Positions 27,016-36,681 of a stretch of 64,000 bases of DNA are shown piece after piece. Within the stretch, counting starts at the first letter, position 1. Each line of letters begins with the position of its first letter. The translations under genes and the position numbers were made by a program. Below the pieces are notes generated by a model. The model was not told the origin of the DNA, searched no databases, and was given only the letters and a program-made list of their open reading frames with translations. This stretch comes from Alphaproteobacteria bacterium (GTDB taxonomy: Bacteria; Pseudomonadota; Alphaproteobacteria; Caulobacterales; Parvularculaceae): NCBI GenBank assembly GCA_016125455.1, contig WGLS01000004.1, positions 310,001 to 374,000 of the forward strand. The letters are read 5' to 3'.

Positions 27016-28032
27016 ATGGCTCGAATGACCATGATCGAGGCGGTAAGAAGCGCCATGGACGTCTCGATGGGCAGGGACGACAGCGTCGTCGTTTATGGCG
27101 AAGACGTCGGTTATTTTGGCGGCGTGTTCCGCTGCACCCAGGGCCTCCAGCAAAAATATGGCAAGGCGCGGTGTTTTGATTCGCCGATCAACGAAAGCGG
27201 CATCATCGGCACGGCGATCGGCATGGCCGTCCACGGGATGCGCCCGTGCGTCGAGATCCAGTTCGCCGACTACATGTTCCCTGGCTATGACCAGCTAACC
27301 CAGGAAGCGGCGCGGATCAGATACCGTTCGAACGGCGACTTCACTGTGCCGATGACCGTCCGGATGCCGACCGGCGGCGGCATATTTGGCGGCCAGACCC
27401 ATTCGCAAAGTCCCGAGGCGCTTTTTGCCCACGTGTGCGGGCTGAAAACGGTGATTCCGTCAAACCCCTATGATGCAAAGGGCTTGCTCATCGCCTCCAT
27501 CGAAGACGATGACCCCGTGATCTTTCTTGAACCGAAGCGGCTCTATAACGGGCCTTTCGACGGACACCATGATCGTCCGATCACGCCATGGAAGAACCAT
27601 GAACTCGGCGAGGTGCCTGAGGAATACTATCGCATTCCGCTCGGCAAGGCCGCCGTCCGGCGCGAGGGTAACGACGTTACAATCCTCACCTATGGCACAA
27701 TGGTTCATGTCGCGCTTGCCGCGGCGGAAGAGACCGGCATCGACGCCGAGATAATTGACTTGCGCACGATCCTGCCGCTCGATTTTGATGCGATCGAGGA
27801 ATCCGTGCGCAAGACGGGCCGCTGCGTCATCGTCAACGAGGCCACGAAAACGTGCGGTTTTGCCGCCGAACTCATGTCAATTGTGGCGGAGACCTGCTTT
27901 TATCATCTCGAAGCGCCGATCCGCCGCGTTACGGGCTGGGATACGCCGTATCCGCACAGTCAGGAATGGGAGTATTTTCCAGGGCCAAAGCGCGTCGGTG
28001 CGGCGCTGCTCGACGTGATGGAGGCGGCGTAA
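27016..28032 (+). CDS. bkdA2: Branched-chain 2-oxoacid dehydrogenase E1 subunit beta
   Basis: The 338-residue beta subunit that pairs with E1alpha to form the heterotetrameric decarboxylase. Conserved elements are VVVYGEDVGYFGGVFR, the glutamate that activates TPP, FDSPINESGIIGTAIGMAVH, and HSQSPEALFAHVCGLK. ATG 27016 is 2 bases after the E1alpha stop; longer frames overlap the preceding gene and are not credible. Its stop codon shares one base with the E2 start (TAATG), so all components are coupled and made in similar amounts. Confidence 0.96.
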   Translation: MARMTMIEAVRSAMDVSMGRDDSVVVYGEDVGYFGGVFRCTQGLQQKYGKARCFDSPINESGIIGTAIGMAVHGMRPCVEIQFADYMFPGYDQLTQEAARIRYRSNGDFTVPMTVRMPTGGGIFGGQTHSQSPEALFAHVCGLKTVIPSNPYDAKGLLIASIEDDDPVIFLEPKRLYNGPFDGHHDRPITPWKNHELGEVPEEYYRIPLGKAAVRREGNDVTILTYGTMVHVALAAAEETGIDAEIIDLRTILPLDFDAIEESVRKTGRCVIVNEATKTCGFAAELMSIVAETCFYHLEAPIRRVTGWDTPYPHSQEWEYFPGPKRVGAALLDVMEAA

Positions 28033-29360
28033 TGGGCGTTCATGTCATCAAACTGCCGGACGTAGGCGAGGGCGTCGCTGAGGCGGAACTCGTCGAATGG
28101 CTGGTCAACGATGGGGAAAACGTCAGGGAAGACCAGTTGCTGGCGTCAGTCATGACCGACAAGGCGACCGTGGAAATTCCGTCGCCGGTAGAGGGGAAGA
28201 TCATCTGGCGCGGCGCGAACATTGGCGATGTCATCAGCGTTGGCTCGCCGATCATTCGAATAGAGATTGATGGCGAAGGCAATGATTCGGGCGAGCCGGC
28301 CGCGACGGCGCCCGCCTCAAAGCCTGACGCGCCAGCCAAACAAGGCGACCGGTTGAACGGCGACGGGCCAAAGGATGACGTCGAGGCGCGGGCTGATCGG
28401 GCCGCCCCGGCGCGACAAGCCCCCCCGGCGCGACAGGCCCATGCGGCGCGCGCGCCGATGGTGACCGCGGCGTCGAACCGACGCCCGGGCGAAGCGCCGC
28501 TTGCGCCGCCTGCCGTCCGCAAACGCGCCATCGACGCGGGCGTCGACCTACGGCGAGTGCCGGGATCGGGGCCGGCCGGTCGCATCACCCATGACGACCT
28601 TGACGCCTATATCGACAGCGGCGGCGCGCTCGCGCGTTCGTCCGCCCGCGTCGCCCGTTCAGACGTGACGGAAACTCCAATGGTCGGCCTGCGGCGCAAA
28701 ATCGCCGAGAAGATGTCGGTCTCGAAGTCGCGCATCCCGCACATTACCTACGTCGAGGAAATTGACGTCACCGCCCTCGAAGACCTCCGGTTGCGAATGA
28801 ACGCCGACCGGGCGCCCGACCGCCAGAAACTTACGCTGTTGCCTTTCCTGATGCGCGCGATGGCGCGAGCGATCGAGAAGCAACCCCAGGTCAATGCGCT
28901 TTTCGACGACGATGAAGGAGTGATCAGGCAATTCGGCGCAATGAACATGGGCGTCGCCACGCAAACCGAAAGCGGCCTTGTCGTGCCGGTCGTGCGAAAC
29001 GTCGAAGCGCTGAACGTCTGGGATTGCGCGGCCGAGCTGACGCGACTGGCCGATGCTGCGCGCGCAGGGCGTTGCAAGCGGGAGGAGCTCACCGGCTCAA
29101 CGATCACGATCACGTCGCTCGGCGCGATGGGCGGCGTCGTTACGACTCCGGTCATCAACCACCCTGAAGTTGCGATCGTCGGCGTCAACAAGATGCGCAT
29201 CCTGCCTCACTGGGATGGCGCGCAGTTCGTGCCCCGGAAAATGATGAACCTGTCATCCAGCTTTGACCATCGGGTGATCGATGGCTGGGACGCGGCCGTC
29301 TTTATACAGAAGATAAAGAGCCTTCTCGAAGCGCCCGCGATGATCTTTGTTGAGGAATGA
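28032..29360 (+). CDS. bkdB: Branched-chain 2-oxoacid dehydrogenase E2, lipoamide acyltransferase
   Basis: A 442-residue dihydrolipoyl acyltransferase core protein. One lipoyl domain ([13 protein letters not shown] to about residue 80, lipoyl Lys in [11 protein letters not shown]) leads into an Ala/Pro-rich flexible linker with a duplicated PPARQA unit. A peripheral subunit-binding domain follows ([18 protein letters not shown]), then the catalytic domain ending in [17 protein letters not shown], whose His and Asp are catalytic. The start overlaps the E1beta stop by one base, and its stop overlaps the E3 start (ATGA). Confidence 0.96.
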   Translation: MGVHVIKLPDVGEGVAEAELVEWLVNDGENVREDQLLASVMTDKATVEIPSPVEGKIIWRGANIGDVISVGSPIIRIEIDGEGNDSGEPAATAPASKPDAPAKQGDRLNGDGPKDDVEARADRAAPARQAPPARQAHAARAPMVTAASNRRPGEAPLAPPAVRKRAIDAGVDLRRVPGSGPAGRITHDDLDAYIDSGGALARSSARVARSDVTETPMVGLRRKIAEKMSVSKSRIPHITYVEEIDVTALEDLRLRMNADRAPDRQKLTLLPFLMRAMARAIEKQPQVNALFDDDEGVIRQFGAMNMGVATQTESGLVVPVVRNVEALNVWDCAAELTRLADAARAGRCKREELTGSTITITSLGAMGGVVTTPVINHPEVAIVGVNKMRILPHWDGAQFVPRKMMNLSSSFDHRVIDGWDAAVFIQKIKSLLEAPAMIFVEE

Positions 29361-30754
29361 CGATGGCCGACATCAGTTGCAAGCTTCTCGTGATAGGGGC
29401 CGGGCCGGGCGGGTACGTGTGCGCGATCCGTGCGGGACAGCTCGGCCTTGATACCGTGATCGTCGAGGGCGAAGCGGACGGGGGAACCTGCCTCAATGTC
29501 GGATGCATACCGTCGAAGGCGCTTATCCATGCGGCCGAAGAGTTCGAAAAGGCGCGGCATTTTGCCAGCGAGAACCAGCTTGGCATTCGCGCCGGCGAGC
29601 CTTCGATTGATCTTGGCGCAACGGTTCGCTGGAAAGACAGGATTGTTTCAAGGCTGACCGGCGGCGTCGGCGCGCTGCTCAAGAAAGCAAAGGTTCGATC
29701 GGTTCGCGGGTGGGCGACATTTGTTGACGGCAAGACTGTTTCGGTTGCAACGTCCGATGGCGCGGTAAAAATCCGTGCCGAGAATGTGGTGATTGCGACC
29801 GGCTCCGCGCCAGTCGAGCTCCCATTCTTGCCATATGGCGACAAGGTGATGTCATCGACTCATGCGCTCGACCTGCGGGAAGCGCCGGGCCGGCTTGCGG
29901 TCATCGGGGCGGGCTACATTGGTCTGGAAATGGGCATGGCTTTCGCGAAGCTGGGCAGCAAGGTAACCGTGATCGAAGCGGCAGATCGCGTGTTGCCGGG
30001 CTATGATGAAGAGCTGACAAGGCCTGTCGCAAAGCGGCTGAAGTCGCTCGGGGTGGACGTTCTGACGTCTGTCAAGGCGCGCGGCCTCTCAAGCGCAGGC
30101 GACGCGCTCGAAACAGACGGCCCCGACGGGGCAAAGAGCATACCAGCCGACAAGGTGCTCGTTGCTGTTGGTCGGCGGCCATTGACCGAGGGGTGGGGAC
30201 GCGAGGAACTCGTGCTCGACATGAACGGGCCCTTTATCCGAATCGACGCCTCCTGCGCCACATCGATGCGAGGCGTCTACGCCATCGGCGACGTAACCGG
30301 CGAGCCAATGCTTGCCCATCGGGCGATGGCGCAAGGGGAAATGGTCGCGGAGATCGTCGCCGGAGAGCGTCGATCCTGGGACAAGCGCGCAATTCCCGCT
30401 GTGTGCTTTACCGATCCTGAGATCGTCGCTGTCGGCTTGTCTCCGGAAGCCGCGAGCGGCGCCGGTTTTGAAATTCGTACGGAGATATTTCCGTTTGCGG
30501 CCAATGGGCGAGCAATGACGATGGAAGGCGAAGCCGGTTTTGTTCGCGCGGTCGCGCGTGCGGACAATGGCCTCCTCCTGGGGCTTCACGCGGTCGGCAA
30601 GGGCGTCTCAGAGTTATCGGCGGCGTTTGGCATCGCAATTGAAATGGGCGCAACGCTGGACGACGTCGCCGGAACAATCCATGCTCATCCCACATTAGGG
30701 GAAGCGCTGCAGGAAGCCGCGCTCAGAACGCTTGGACACGCGCTACATATCTGA
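29357..30754 (+). CDS. lpdA: Dihydrolipoyl dehydrogenase (E3) of the bkd complex
   Basis: A 465-residue FAD flavoprotein that reoxidises the E2 lipoyl group with NAD+. The FAD motif [17 protein letters not shown], the redox disulfide [20 protein letters not shown], the NAD-binding [10 protein letters not shown] and the C-terminal catalytic [15 protein letters not shown] (His and Glu) are all present. The start overlaps the bkdB stop as ATGA; an ATG 6 bases later is also usable. As the fourth gene of the operon it is probably dedicated to this complex; another E3 would serve pyruvate and 2-oxoglutarate dehydrogenase. Confidence 0.95.
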   Translation: MTMADISCKLLVIGAGPGGYVCAIRAGQLGLDTVIVEGEADGGTCLNVGCIPSKALIHAAEEFEKARHFASENQLGIRAGEPSIDLGATVRWKDRIVSRLTGGVGALLKKAKVRSVRGWATFVDGKTVSVATSDGAVKIRAENVVIATGSAPVELPFLPYGDKVMSSTHALDLREAPGRLAVIGAGYIGLEMGMAFAKLGSKVTVIEAADRVLPGYDEELTRPVAKRLKSLGVDVLTSVKARGLSSAGDALETDGPDGAKSIPADKVLVAVGRRPLTEGWGREELVLDMNGPFIRIDASCATSMRGVYAIGDVTGEPMLAHRAMAQGEMVAEIVAGERRSWDKRAIPAVCFTDPEIVAVGLSPEAASGAGFEIRTEIFPFAANGRAMTMEGEAGFVRAVARADNGLLLGLHAVGKGVSELSAAFGIAIEMGATLDDVAGTIHAHPTLGEALQEAALRTLGHALHI

Positions 30755-30812
30755 CGTCGCAACAAATACGAACAAGCGCAAGAAATCGCCAAAGGGCGCA
30801 GCTTCTGGTCGC

Positions 30813-31229
30813 ATGGAGATCGGGTGGCGCGAATGGGCGCGTCTGCCGGACCTGTCAGCAAGTCCGATCAAGGCCAAGATCGATACAGGCGCAAAGACGT
30901 CGGCCATACACGCATTCAAGATCGAAGAGGTGGACCGCGCAGGCGTTCCGTTCGTGAGGTTTTTTCTCCATCCGGTTCAGCGCCGCAAGATTCCGGAAAT
31001 CTATTGCGAGGCGCCAATCGCTGACCGTCGTGTCGTACGCAGTTCCAACGGCGCGGAGCAGGAGCGGATCGTCATTCGCACGACGTTGCAACTGGGCGAA
31101 CGGGCATGGGCGATCGATTTATCATTGACGAACAGGGATGAGATGGGCTTCCGAATGCTTGTAGGGCGAGACGCGCTTCGAAAGCGCATCATTATTTCGC
31201 CTTCGAGATCGTTCGTTCTCGGACGATAA
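30813..31229 (+). CDS. Retropepsin-like aspartic protease paired with RimK
   Basis: A protein of about 138 residues of the family annotated as ATP-dependent zinc protease/RimK-associated (Pfam Zn_protease). It carries the aspartic protease-like motif [12 protein letters not shown] and a C-terminal [19 protein letters not shown], typical of single-domain retropepsin folds. Zinc dependence is a legacy label; the visible motif is DTGA. I place the start at ATG 30813 (MEIGWREW), as in relatives. A TTG at 30732, inside lpdA, would add a Lys-rich leader. rimK follows after 11 bases, an arrangement repeated in many proteobacteria and suggesting a joint role in processing glutamate-modified proteins. 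Confidence 0.82.
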   Translation: MEIGWREWARLPDLSASPIKAKIDTGAKTSAIHAFKIEEVDRAGVPFVRFFLHPVQRRKIPEIYCEAPIADRRVVRSSNGAEQERIVIRTTLQLGERAWAIDLSLTNRDEMGFRMLVGRDALRKRIIISPSRSFVLGR

Positions 31230-31240
31230 GGGAGATACGG

Positions 31241-32146
31241 ATGCATATCGCGTTGTTGTGCCGGAATCCGAACCTTTACTCGCACCGACGGCTTGTCGAG
31301 GCCGCAGAGGCGCGTGGGCACGAGATCAACGTGGTCGATCACCTTCGATGCTATATCAATATCACGTCGAACCGCCCATCGGTGCATTATCGTGGCGAAA
31401 ACCTCCCGAAGTTTGACGCCGTCATTCCTCGCATCGGCGCGTCGGTGACGTTCTATGGGTCGGCCGTCCTTCGTCAGTTCGAGGTGATTGGCTGTTTTCC
31501 GGTGAACGAGTCCGTAGCGATCGCCCGATCGCGCGACAAATTGCGATCGCTTCAGTTGCTTGCGCGTCGTGGCATCGGCCTGCCAGTGACCGTGTTCGCT
31601 CACCGCACGAACAACGCCGATGACATTATTGATCTGGTTGGCGGCGCGCCGGTCGTCATCAAATTGCTGGAGGGGACGCAGGGCATCGGCGTGGTCCTCG
31701 GCGAAACGCGGAAGGGGGCCGAGTCGATCATTCAGGCCTTCGGCGGGGCCAAGACGAACATCCTGGTCCAGGAGTTCATCAAGGAAGCAGGCGGCGAGGA
31801 CATCCGTTGCCTTGTCGTTGGCGATAAAGTCGTGGCCGCGATGAAGCGCAAGGGCAAGGAAGGGGAGTTCCGGTCGAACATCCATCGCGGCGGTTCCGCG
31901 GAAATGGTGAAGATCACGCCGGCGGAACGGTCGACGGCCGTTTCTGCGGCGAAGGCGATGGGACTGAATGTCTGCGGCGTCGATCTGCTTCGTTCAAACC
32001 ATGGGCCGGTCGTGATGGAGGTGAATTCGTCGCCAGGTCTTGAGGGCGTCGAGACCGCTACCGGCATCGACGTTGCAGGCAAGATCATTGAGTGGATCGA
32101 GAAGAACGCAGCTCCTAACAAGACGAAGACCAAGGGAAAGGGTTGA
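31241..32146 (+). CDS. rimK: RimK-type ATP-grasp L-glutamate ligase
   Basis: A 301-residue ATP-grasp ligase that in E. coli adds glutamates to the C-terminus of ribosomal protein S6. Visible signatures: [19 protein letters not shown] in the N-terminal domain, [17 protein letters not shown] (ATP-binding loop), [34 protein letters not shown] and the metal-binding [14 protein letters not shown]. The start has GGGAG about 6 bases upstream. It follows the retropepsin-like gene by 11 bases, so the two form an operon. S6 modification is the expected role, but other targets are possible. Confidence 0.95.
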   Translation: MHIALLCRNPNLYSHRRLVEAAEARGHEINVVDHLRCYINITSNRPSVHYRGENLPKFDAVIPRIGASVTFYGSAVLRQFEVIGCFPVNESVAIARSRDKLRSLQLLARRGIGLPVTVFAHRTNNADDIIDLVGGAPVVIKLLEGTQGIGVVLGETRKGAESIIQAFGGAKTNILVQEFIKEAGGEDIRCLVVGDKVVAAMKRKGKEGEFRSNIHRGGSAEMVKITPAERSTAVSAAKAMGLNVCGVDLLRSNHGPVVMEVNSSPGLEGVETATGIDVAGKIIEWIEKNAAPNKTKTKGKG

Positions 32147-32160
32147 AGGCCTGCCGCGCA

Positions 32161-32646
32161 TTAGAGGCCGCCGCCGTCCCGTTTGCGTTCGAAATGACCC
32201 CTAAGCACCGTCAGCGCTGCGAGACAGGATTTCCAATCGACATCCCCCGCTTCTTCTTCGAATACGGCATAAAAAGGTTCGAGCTTTGCGACCGTCTGGT
32301 TGCGGAGCTTTCTTCCGCTCGACGTCGCCCGCACGCGCTTGATTCGCCGATCCGACGCGTCCGGGAGAAATTCCGCGTAGCCTTTTTCGACGAGGCGGCC
32401 GACGGTTGAAGACATTGTCGGCTGGGTGACCTGAAATGCCGCCGCCAATTCGCCGACGGTTTCCTCAGTGTCGAGCCGCATGAGGCGGTTGAGAACGCCG
32501 AACTGGGCGTCGGTCAGGCCATCGGGCAGGAACTTCTGAAACGCCACGCCCGCCATATGGGCGATCATGTCGATTTCGGTCAGGACCTTCAGATAGATAT
32601 TGTCCGACGGAAGGCCGGCCTCTGACTGGAATTTTTCCTTTGCCAT
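32161..32646 (-). CDS. MarR-family transcriptional regulator
   Basis: A 161-residue winged-helix regulator. The domain covers LTDAQFGVLNRLMRLDTEE, the recognition region VTQPTMSSTVGRLVEKG and the wing FLPDASDRRIKRVRATSSG. The N-terminal helix contributes to dimerisation. It starts at ATG 32646, which overlaps the stop of the nitroreductase gene (TGATG), so both are in one operon. A 14-bp perfect palindrome across the promoter of that operon is the likely binding site, implying autorepression relieved by a phenolic or nitro compound (inference). Confidence 0.9.
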   Translation of the reverse strand: MAKEKFQSEAGLPSDNIYLKVLTEIDMIAHMAGVAFQKFLPDGLTDAQFGVLNRLMRLDTEETVGELAAAFQVTQPTMSSTVGRLVEKGYAEFLPDASDRRIKRVRATSSGRKLRNQTVAKLEPFYAVFEEEAGDVDWKSCLAALTVLRGHFERKRDGGGL

Positions 32647-33842
32647 CAAGCCTCTGTCATCCGCGTCTGGAGCGGCCAGCGGGGCGCCGCCGGCGGCGGC
32701 GCATCGACATAGCCAAACCTGTAAAGCCCCTGAACGCACGCGCCAGGTCCGCGCCCGACAAACTCATGTATGTCCGCATACGGCTCACTCATCTCAGGAA
32801 ACTCCTGCAGCGCCTGGCTGAGCGGGTGCATGGAAATACCGGCGGCGGTGGCGGCGAGATGCAGACGCACCCACCCCGCGCCGGCATTCAATTGGTCCTT
32901 GCGCGTATTCGACTCTGTCGAAATCCAGCCGAAAGCGACGGCCGACTGAATTGCCCGCTCGTAAAAGGCGACCATCTCCTGATGGGCCCGGGAACCGATC
33001 TTCGCCATTTCCTCGCGCGTCAGGAAGCCGACAAGCCGAAAGGCTTCGATGTCCCTTCCATAGAGTGCGATGCCATCCGGCGTCGCCTCAACCTCCCTCC
33101 GCCCGATCCTCGTCAGGTTAACGCTTTCCATGTGCTGTTTGTGCGCGAATGATTCGATCCGCCAGCCGCGCAGGCAGATATCTTTCACCGTCGCCACGTT
33201 CGCAGGGTCGTTTGCCCATTCGAAGTCGCCGTCGCCGGGGCGCAGCGCGCTGTCGAGACGATTTAGAACATCGGCGTCAACGGGCCGGTCGAGGAAGGGG
33301 GCGCGGTTGGTCCGGCGATTCAGAACGAGACCAAACAAGGGGTCTCTTTCGACGTCCGGCGCCTTTGCAAACCGAACGTGCGCTATCGGCCGATCATCGA
33401 GGAGCGGCTGGGGCTCGCCGTCCGGAAACGGAACGATTTCCGCGATGAAGCCTTTCTCCGCCGCCGCCTGTCGCAGAAGCTCAAGGAAGCACCCAAACCC
33501 GACAACGATTTGCCGATTGAGCGGATCGGTCGCCGGCAACAGCCTGTCGGGATCAGCACGAATGACGATGTCGCTTTCGCCTCTTAGCTCGATCCGCCAG
33601 GGCTGGCGATTGTGCGGGTTCGGCGCGAGGATGGCATAGGCGAGGGCGTCGAGGCGTGGATCTCCAAGACTTTCGCCGGCCTGGTCCCATGGCGCGCGCG
33701 CCGCGTCGACGCCGGGTCGGAAAATGTCGCAGCCGGCGCCGAAAGAAATCAGGGCGGCGGCGCCGCCAGTCTTGAGGATGGCGCGCCGGGAGCAGGCCCG
33801 CGGTTGAGCTGGCGCAACGCCGTTCTGCTGTGTCGATGGCAT
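32646..33842 (-). CDS. Tat-exported nitroreductase-fold (Acg-type) oxidoreductase
   Basis: A 398-residue protein with a classic twin-arginine signal (SRRAILKTGG, residues 18-27) and a nitroreductase-like FMN-binding fold: APNPHNRQPWRIEL near residue 75, NRRTNRAPF in the middle, and a C-terminal half-repeat with LHLAATAAGISMHPLSQAL. Such Acg-family enzymes have reduced or unusual FMN sites and are often linked to stress. ATG 33842 is preferred because AAGGAG lies 8 bases upstream; the ATG at 33863 falls within the operator and has no ribosome-binding site. Co-expression with MarR suggests detoxification of electrophiles or nitro compounds in the periplasm. Confidence 0.85.
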   Translation of the reverse strand: MPSTQQNGVAPAQPRACSRRAILKTGGAAALISFGAGCDIFRPGVDAARAPWDQAGESLGDPRLDALAYAILAPNPHNRQPWRIELRGESDIVIRADPDRLLPATDPLNRQIVVGFGCFLELLRQAAAEKGFIAEIVPFPDGEPQPLLDDRPIAHVRFAKAPDVERDPLFGLVLNRRTNRAPFLDRPVDADVLNRLDSALRPGDGDFEWANDPANVATVKDICLRGWRIESFAHKQHMESVNLTRIGRREVEATPDGIALYGRDIEAFRLVGFLTREEMAKIGSRAHQEMVAFYERAIQSAVAFGWISTESNTRKDQLNAGAGWVRLHLAATAAGISMHPLSQALQEFPEMSEPYADIHEFVGRGPGACVQGLYRFGYVDAPPPAAPRWPLQTRMTEA

Positions 33843-33864
33843 GGCGAATTCTCCTTCCGCCATA

Positions 33865-33893
33865 TAGATAGATATCTATCAAATAGATGTCAA
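33865..33893 (-). promoter_or_regulatory. Promoter of the nitroreductase-marR operon
   Basis: Reading the minus strand, TTGACA (33893-33888) is a perfect -35 element. TATCTA (33870-33865) is a fair -10, with exactly 17 bases between. It lies 23 bases upstream of the chosen start and right after the Rieske fusion gene. The MarR-type palindrome covers the spacer and -10 element. Confidence 0.65.
33867..33880. promoter_or_regulatory. MarR-type operator palindrome
   Basis: GATAGATATCTATC is a perfect 14-bp palindrome in an otherwise AT-poor region, followed on the plus strand by AAATAGATG, a partial second copy of the ATAGAT word. It overlaps the -10 element and spacer, as a repressor site would. 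Assignment to the operon's own MarR protein is inferred. Confidence 0.6.
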
Positions 33894-33897
33894 TGCA

Positions 33898-35514
33898 TTA
33901 TCTGACGCCGCCGTATGGAACGCCGGCGAGCTGCGCAATGTCGATCTTGAAAGTCGTCAGATCTTCGAGCTTGAAGTCTGCGAGCCGCCCGTGTCCGCAC
34001 GCTCGCGCCATGACCTGCATGAGTTCCGTGGAAGCTTCGAGAAAGTTCGCGAGACGCCGTGCTGACACGTCGATCTTCAGCCGAGACCGAAGATGATCCT
34101 TTTGCGTCGCGACGCCGACGGGACAATTGTTCGTGTGGCAGGCGCGCATGGCAATGCAGCCGATCGCCTGCATTGCCGAATTGCCCAGACCAATGGCATC
34201 TGCGCCCAGCGCCATCGCCTTGATGAAATCCTCCGGCAGTCGAAGGCCGCCGGTCGCAACGAGCGTAACGTCGCCGGCCCCGGATGCATCAAGGTGCCGT
34301 CGCGCGCGTGCAAGCGCCGGGATCGTCGGCACGCTGATGTTATCGCGAAAAATCAGGGGCGCCGCGCCTGTGCCGCCGCCGCGACCATCGATGACGATAT
34401 AGTCCACGCCGACTTCAAGCGCAGCGTCGATGTCCCACTCGATGTTCTGCGCGGAAAGCTTGAAACCAACCGGGATGCCGCCTGTCCGTTCCCGGACCTC
34501 TTCGGCGAATTCCCGGAACTGGCGCGGCTCGGTCCAGTCGGGAAAGCGCGCGGGGGATATTGCGTCTTCGCCCGCCTTCAGGCCGCGAACGTCCGCAATT
34601 TCCTGGGAGACCTTCGCGCCAAGCAGGTGACCGCCTGTGCCGGTCTTCGCGCCCTGGCCGCCCTTGAAGTGGAAGGCGGCGGACTGTTCGATCTTCTCCC
34701 AGGAAAAGCCGAACCGGGCCGAAGCCAGTTCGTAGAAGTATCGGGAATTCGCCTGTCGTTCGGCGTCGAGCGAGCCGCCTTCGCCGGAAGCGATGCCGGT
34801 GCCGGCAAGCTCCGCGCCGCGGGCGAGCGCGATTTTCGCCTCCCTCGACAAGGCCCCGAAACTCATGTCGGAAACATAGATCGGGATCGCGAGCCTTAGA
34901 GGCTTCTTCGCGCGCGGTCCGATAACCGTTTCGGTCAAGACGGGTTCGTCGTCGAGGCGCGGGGGGCGGTGCAGTTGCGCCGTGACGATCTGGATGTCTT
35001 CCCATTTCGGCAACTGATCCCGCGGCACGCCCATTGCGTCGACTTGGCCGTGGTGGCCGGACCGCTTCAGTCCGTGCGCGGCATACTCCTGGATGCGCCT
35101 GTTGTAGGGTTCGGCTGGTTCCGGATGGGTGTCCTGATAGGCGCCAAGGTAGGCGTCCCGATCAAACGGTTGCGGATTTTCCGCCGCCCACAATTCGATT
35201 TCCGCGACGTCGACCATGACGTCGCCGCCCTTGCGCCAGGCGGTGAACTTGTGAAGCCGTTCGGCATTGTCATATTCGCTGACGCCGGTGTCGAAACGGA
35301 AATCCCAGTTGTGCACGCCGCAGATGAGATTCGGTCCGTCAATGCGACCGTCCGCGAGCAATGCGCCGCGGTGCAGGCAGCGGCCATAGAGCACCGAAAC
35401 CTCCTCGTCGTACCGGACGACGACGAGATCGACTCCCGCGACAAGCGCGTGCGCCGGCTCCCGATCCTTCAGGTCCCGCCATTTCGCAATCGTCGCAGGC
35501 TTTTGTTTTGACAT
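33898..35514 (-). CDS. Rieske-domain/glutamate synthase large-domain fusion
   Basis: A 538-residue fusion. Residues 1-110 form a Rieske [2Fe-2S] ferredoxin domain with ligands Cys46-His48 (CLHRGAL) and Cys65-His68 (CGVHNWDF). Residues 150-530 form the FMN-dependent glutamate synthase central barrel: SDMSFGALSREAKIALARG, GGQGAKTGTGGHLLGAKVS, and the iron-sulfur Cys motif RACHTNNCPVGVATQ. The glutamine amidotransferase domain of GltB is missing, so ammonia must come from elsewhere or the substrate differs. The Rieske domain could feed electrons to FMN. Related proteins occur in proteobacteria without an assigned reaction. It precedes the nitroreductase operon in the same direction. Confidence 0.9.
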   Translation of the reverse strand: MSKQKPATIAKWRDLKDREPAHALVAGVDLVVVRYDEEVSVLYGRCLHRGALLADGRIDGPNLICGVHNWDFRFDTGVSEYDNAERLHKFTAWRKGGDVMVDVAEIELWAAENPQPFDRDAYLGAYQDTHPEPAEPYNRRIQEYAAHGLKRSGHHGQVDAMGVPRDQLPKWEDIQIVTAQLHRPPRLDDEPVLTETVIGPRAKKPLRLAIPIYVSDMSFGALSREAKIALARGAELAGTGIASGEGGSLDAERQANSRYFYELASARFGFSWEKIEQSAAFHFKGGQGAKTGTGGHLLGAKVSQEIADVRGLKAGEDAISPARFPDWTEPRQFREFAEEVRERTGGIPVGFKLSAQNIEWDIDAALEVGVDYIVIDGRGGGTGAAPLIFRDNISVPTIPALARARRHLDASGAGDVTLVATGGLRLPEDFIKAMALGADAIGLGNSAMQAIGCIAMRACHTNNCPVGVATQKDHLRSRLKIDVSARRLANFLEASTELMQVMARACGHGRLADFKLEDLTTFKIDIAQLAGVPYGGVR

Positions 35515-35628
35515 TGGTCAGGTCCCATATCGAAACGAAGCGTCAAGGTGCCGACACGGCCCTGCTTTGGCAACGCGGCCATGGGCAATTGTGATTGATG
35601 AGTAGCGGCAGGGACGAACGAGCTTCGG

Positions 35629-36573
35629 TCAGTCAAACAGGCTCGACACAGACTCTTCATTCGATATGCGCCGAATGGCTTCCGCAAGAAGCTTGGCGAT
35701 CGAGACATACTCAATCTTCGGACAAACGGCGACTTCGGGCGGGGCAAGGATTGAATCCGTTACCACGAGGCGCGTGAGCGACTCCTCGTTCATAATGCGC
35801 CGCTCGGCATGGTCCGAGAGAACGCCGTGCGTGACGTATGCGGAAACGCTCTTCGCGCCCTGTTCCTTTATCGCGCGCGCCGCGTTGCAGAGCGTGCCGC
35901 CGCTGTCGACGATGTCATCGAATATCAGGCAGTGGCGATCCTTCACCTCGCCGATGATGTTCATCACCTCTGAAACGCCGGCCTGCTCGCGGCGCTTGTC
36001 GACAATCGCCAGCGGGCGATCGTCGAGACGCTTTGACAGCGCCCGTGCGCGCACGACGCCGCCCACGTCCGGCGAGACGACCGTCAACTCGTTGAGGTCG
36101 CCATTGTGAATTTCACGGATGCGCCGCTCAAATTCCTTTACGGCGTAGAGATTGTCGGTGGGGATGTCGAAAAAGCCCTGGATCTGGCCTGCGTGAAGGT
36201 CAACGGTCAGCACCCGGTCCGCGCCGGCTGTCGTGATGAGGTTCGCCACGAGCTTTGCCGAGATCGGCGTCCTTGGACCGGCTTTGCGGTCCTGACGGGC
36301 GTATCCGAAATACGGAATGACCGCGGTGACGCGGCTTGCCGACGCCCTGGTGAGCGCGTCGATCACGATCAACAGTTCCATCAGGTGATCGTTGGCCGGA
36401 TTGGAGGTCGACTGGATCACGAAAACGTCTTCGCCGCGGACGTTTTCCCGTATCTCGACGAATACTTCGCCGTCCTTGAACCGTTTGATGTCGGCGCGAG
36501 CGAGAGACGTTGAAAGGCGGCGCGAGATTTCCTCGCTCAATGGTTCATTCGCGTTGCCTGCAATGAGCTTCAT
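35629..36573 (-). CDS. prs: Ribose-phosphate pyrophosphokinase
   Basis: Prs makes PRPP from ribose 5-phosphate and ATP for purine, pyrimidine, His, Trp and NAD synthesis. The 314-residue sequence shows GYARQDRK (ATP region), the metal-binding [14 protein letters not shown], the flexible-loop KRR and the PRPP-binding [19 protein letters not shown] 36573 ([11 protein letters not shown]) matches family starts; an ATG 15 bases upstream is less likely. Transcription is minus, downstream of lgt-midA-pgeF with a 108-base gap. Confidence 0.96.
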   Translation of the reverse strand: MKLIAGNANEPLSEEISRRLSTSLARADIKRFKDGEVFVEIRENVRGEDVFVIQSTSNPANDHLMELLIVIDALTRASASRVTAVIPYFGYARQDRKAGPRTPISAKLVANLITTAGADRVLTVDLHAGQIQGFFDIPTDNLYAVKEFERRIREIHNGDLNELTVVSPDVGGVVRARALSKRLDDRPLAIVDKRREQAGVSEVMNIIGEVKDRHCLIFDDIVDSGGTLCNAARAIKEQGAKSVSAYVTHGVLSDHAERRIMNEESLTRLVVTDSILAPPEVAVCPKIEYVSIAKLLAEAIRRISNEESVSSLFD

Positions 36574-36681
36574 CGTCAGCCGCCCCATCCTGCGCTTCGG
36601 CTTTGTGACGGTTCAACGACGCTTTCGCAAGTCGCGATGCGGGCGAATCCGAAAGCGGAAGGGCTAACCTTGGAACCTGTG

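Noticed and set aside
28404-28441. Short direct repeat inside bkdB
   Set aside because: It codes for the Pro/Ala linker of E2, where repeats are ordinary.
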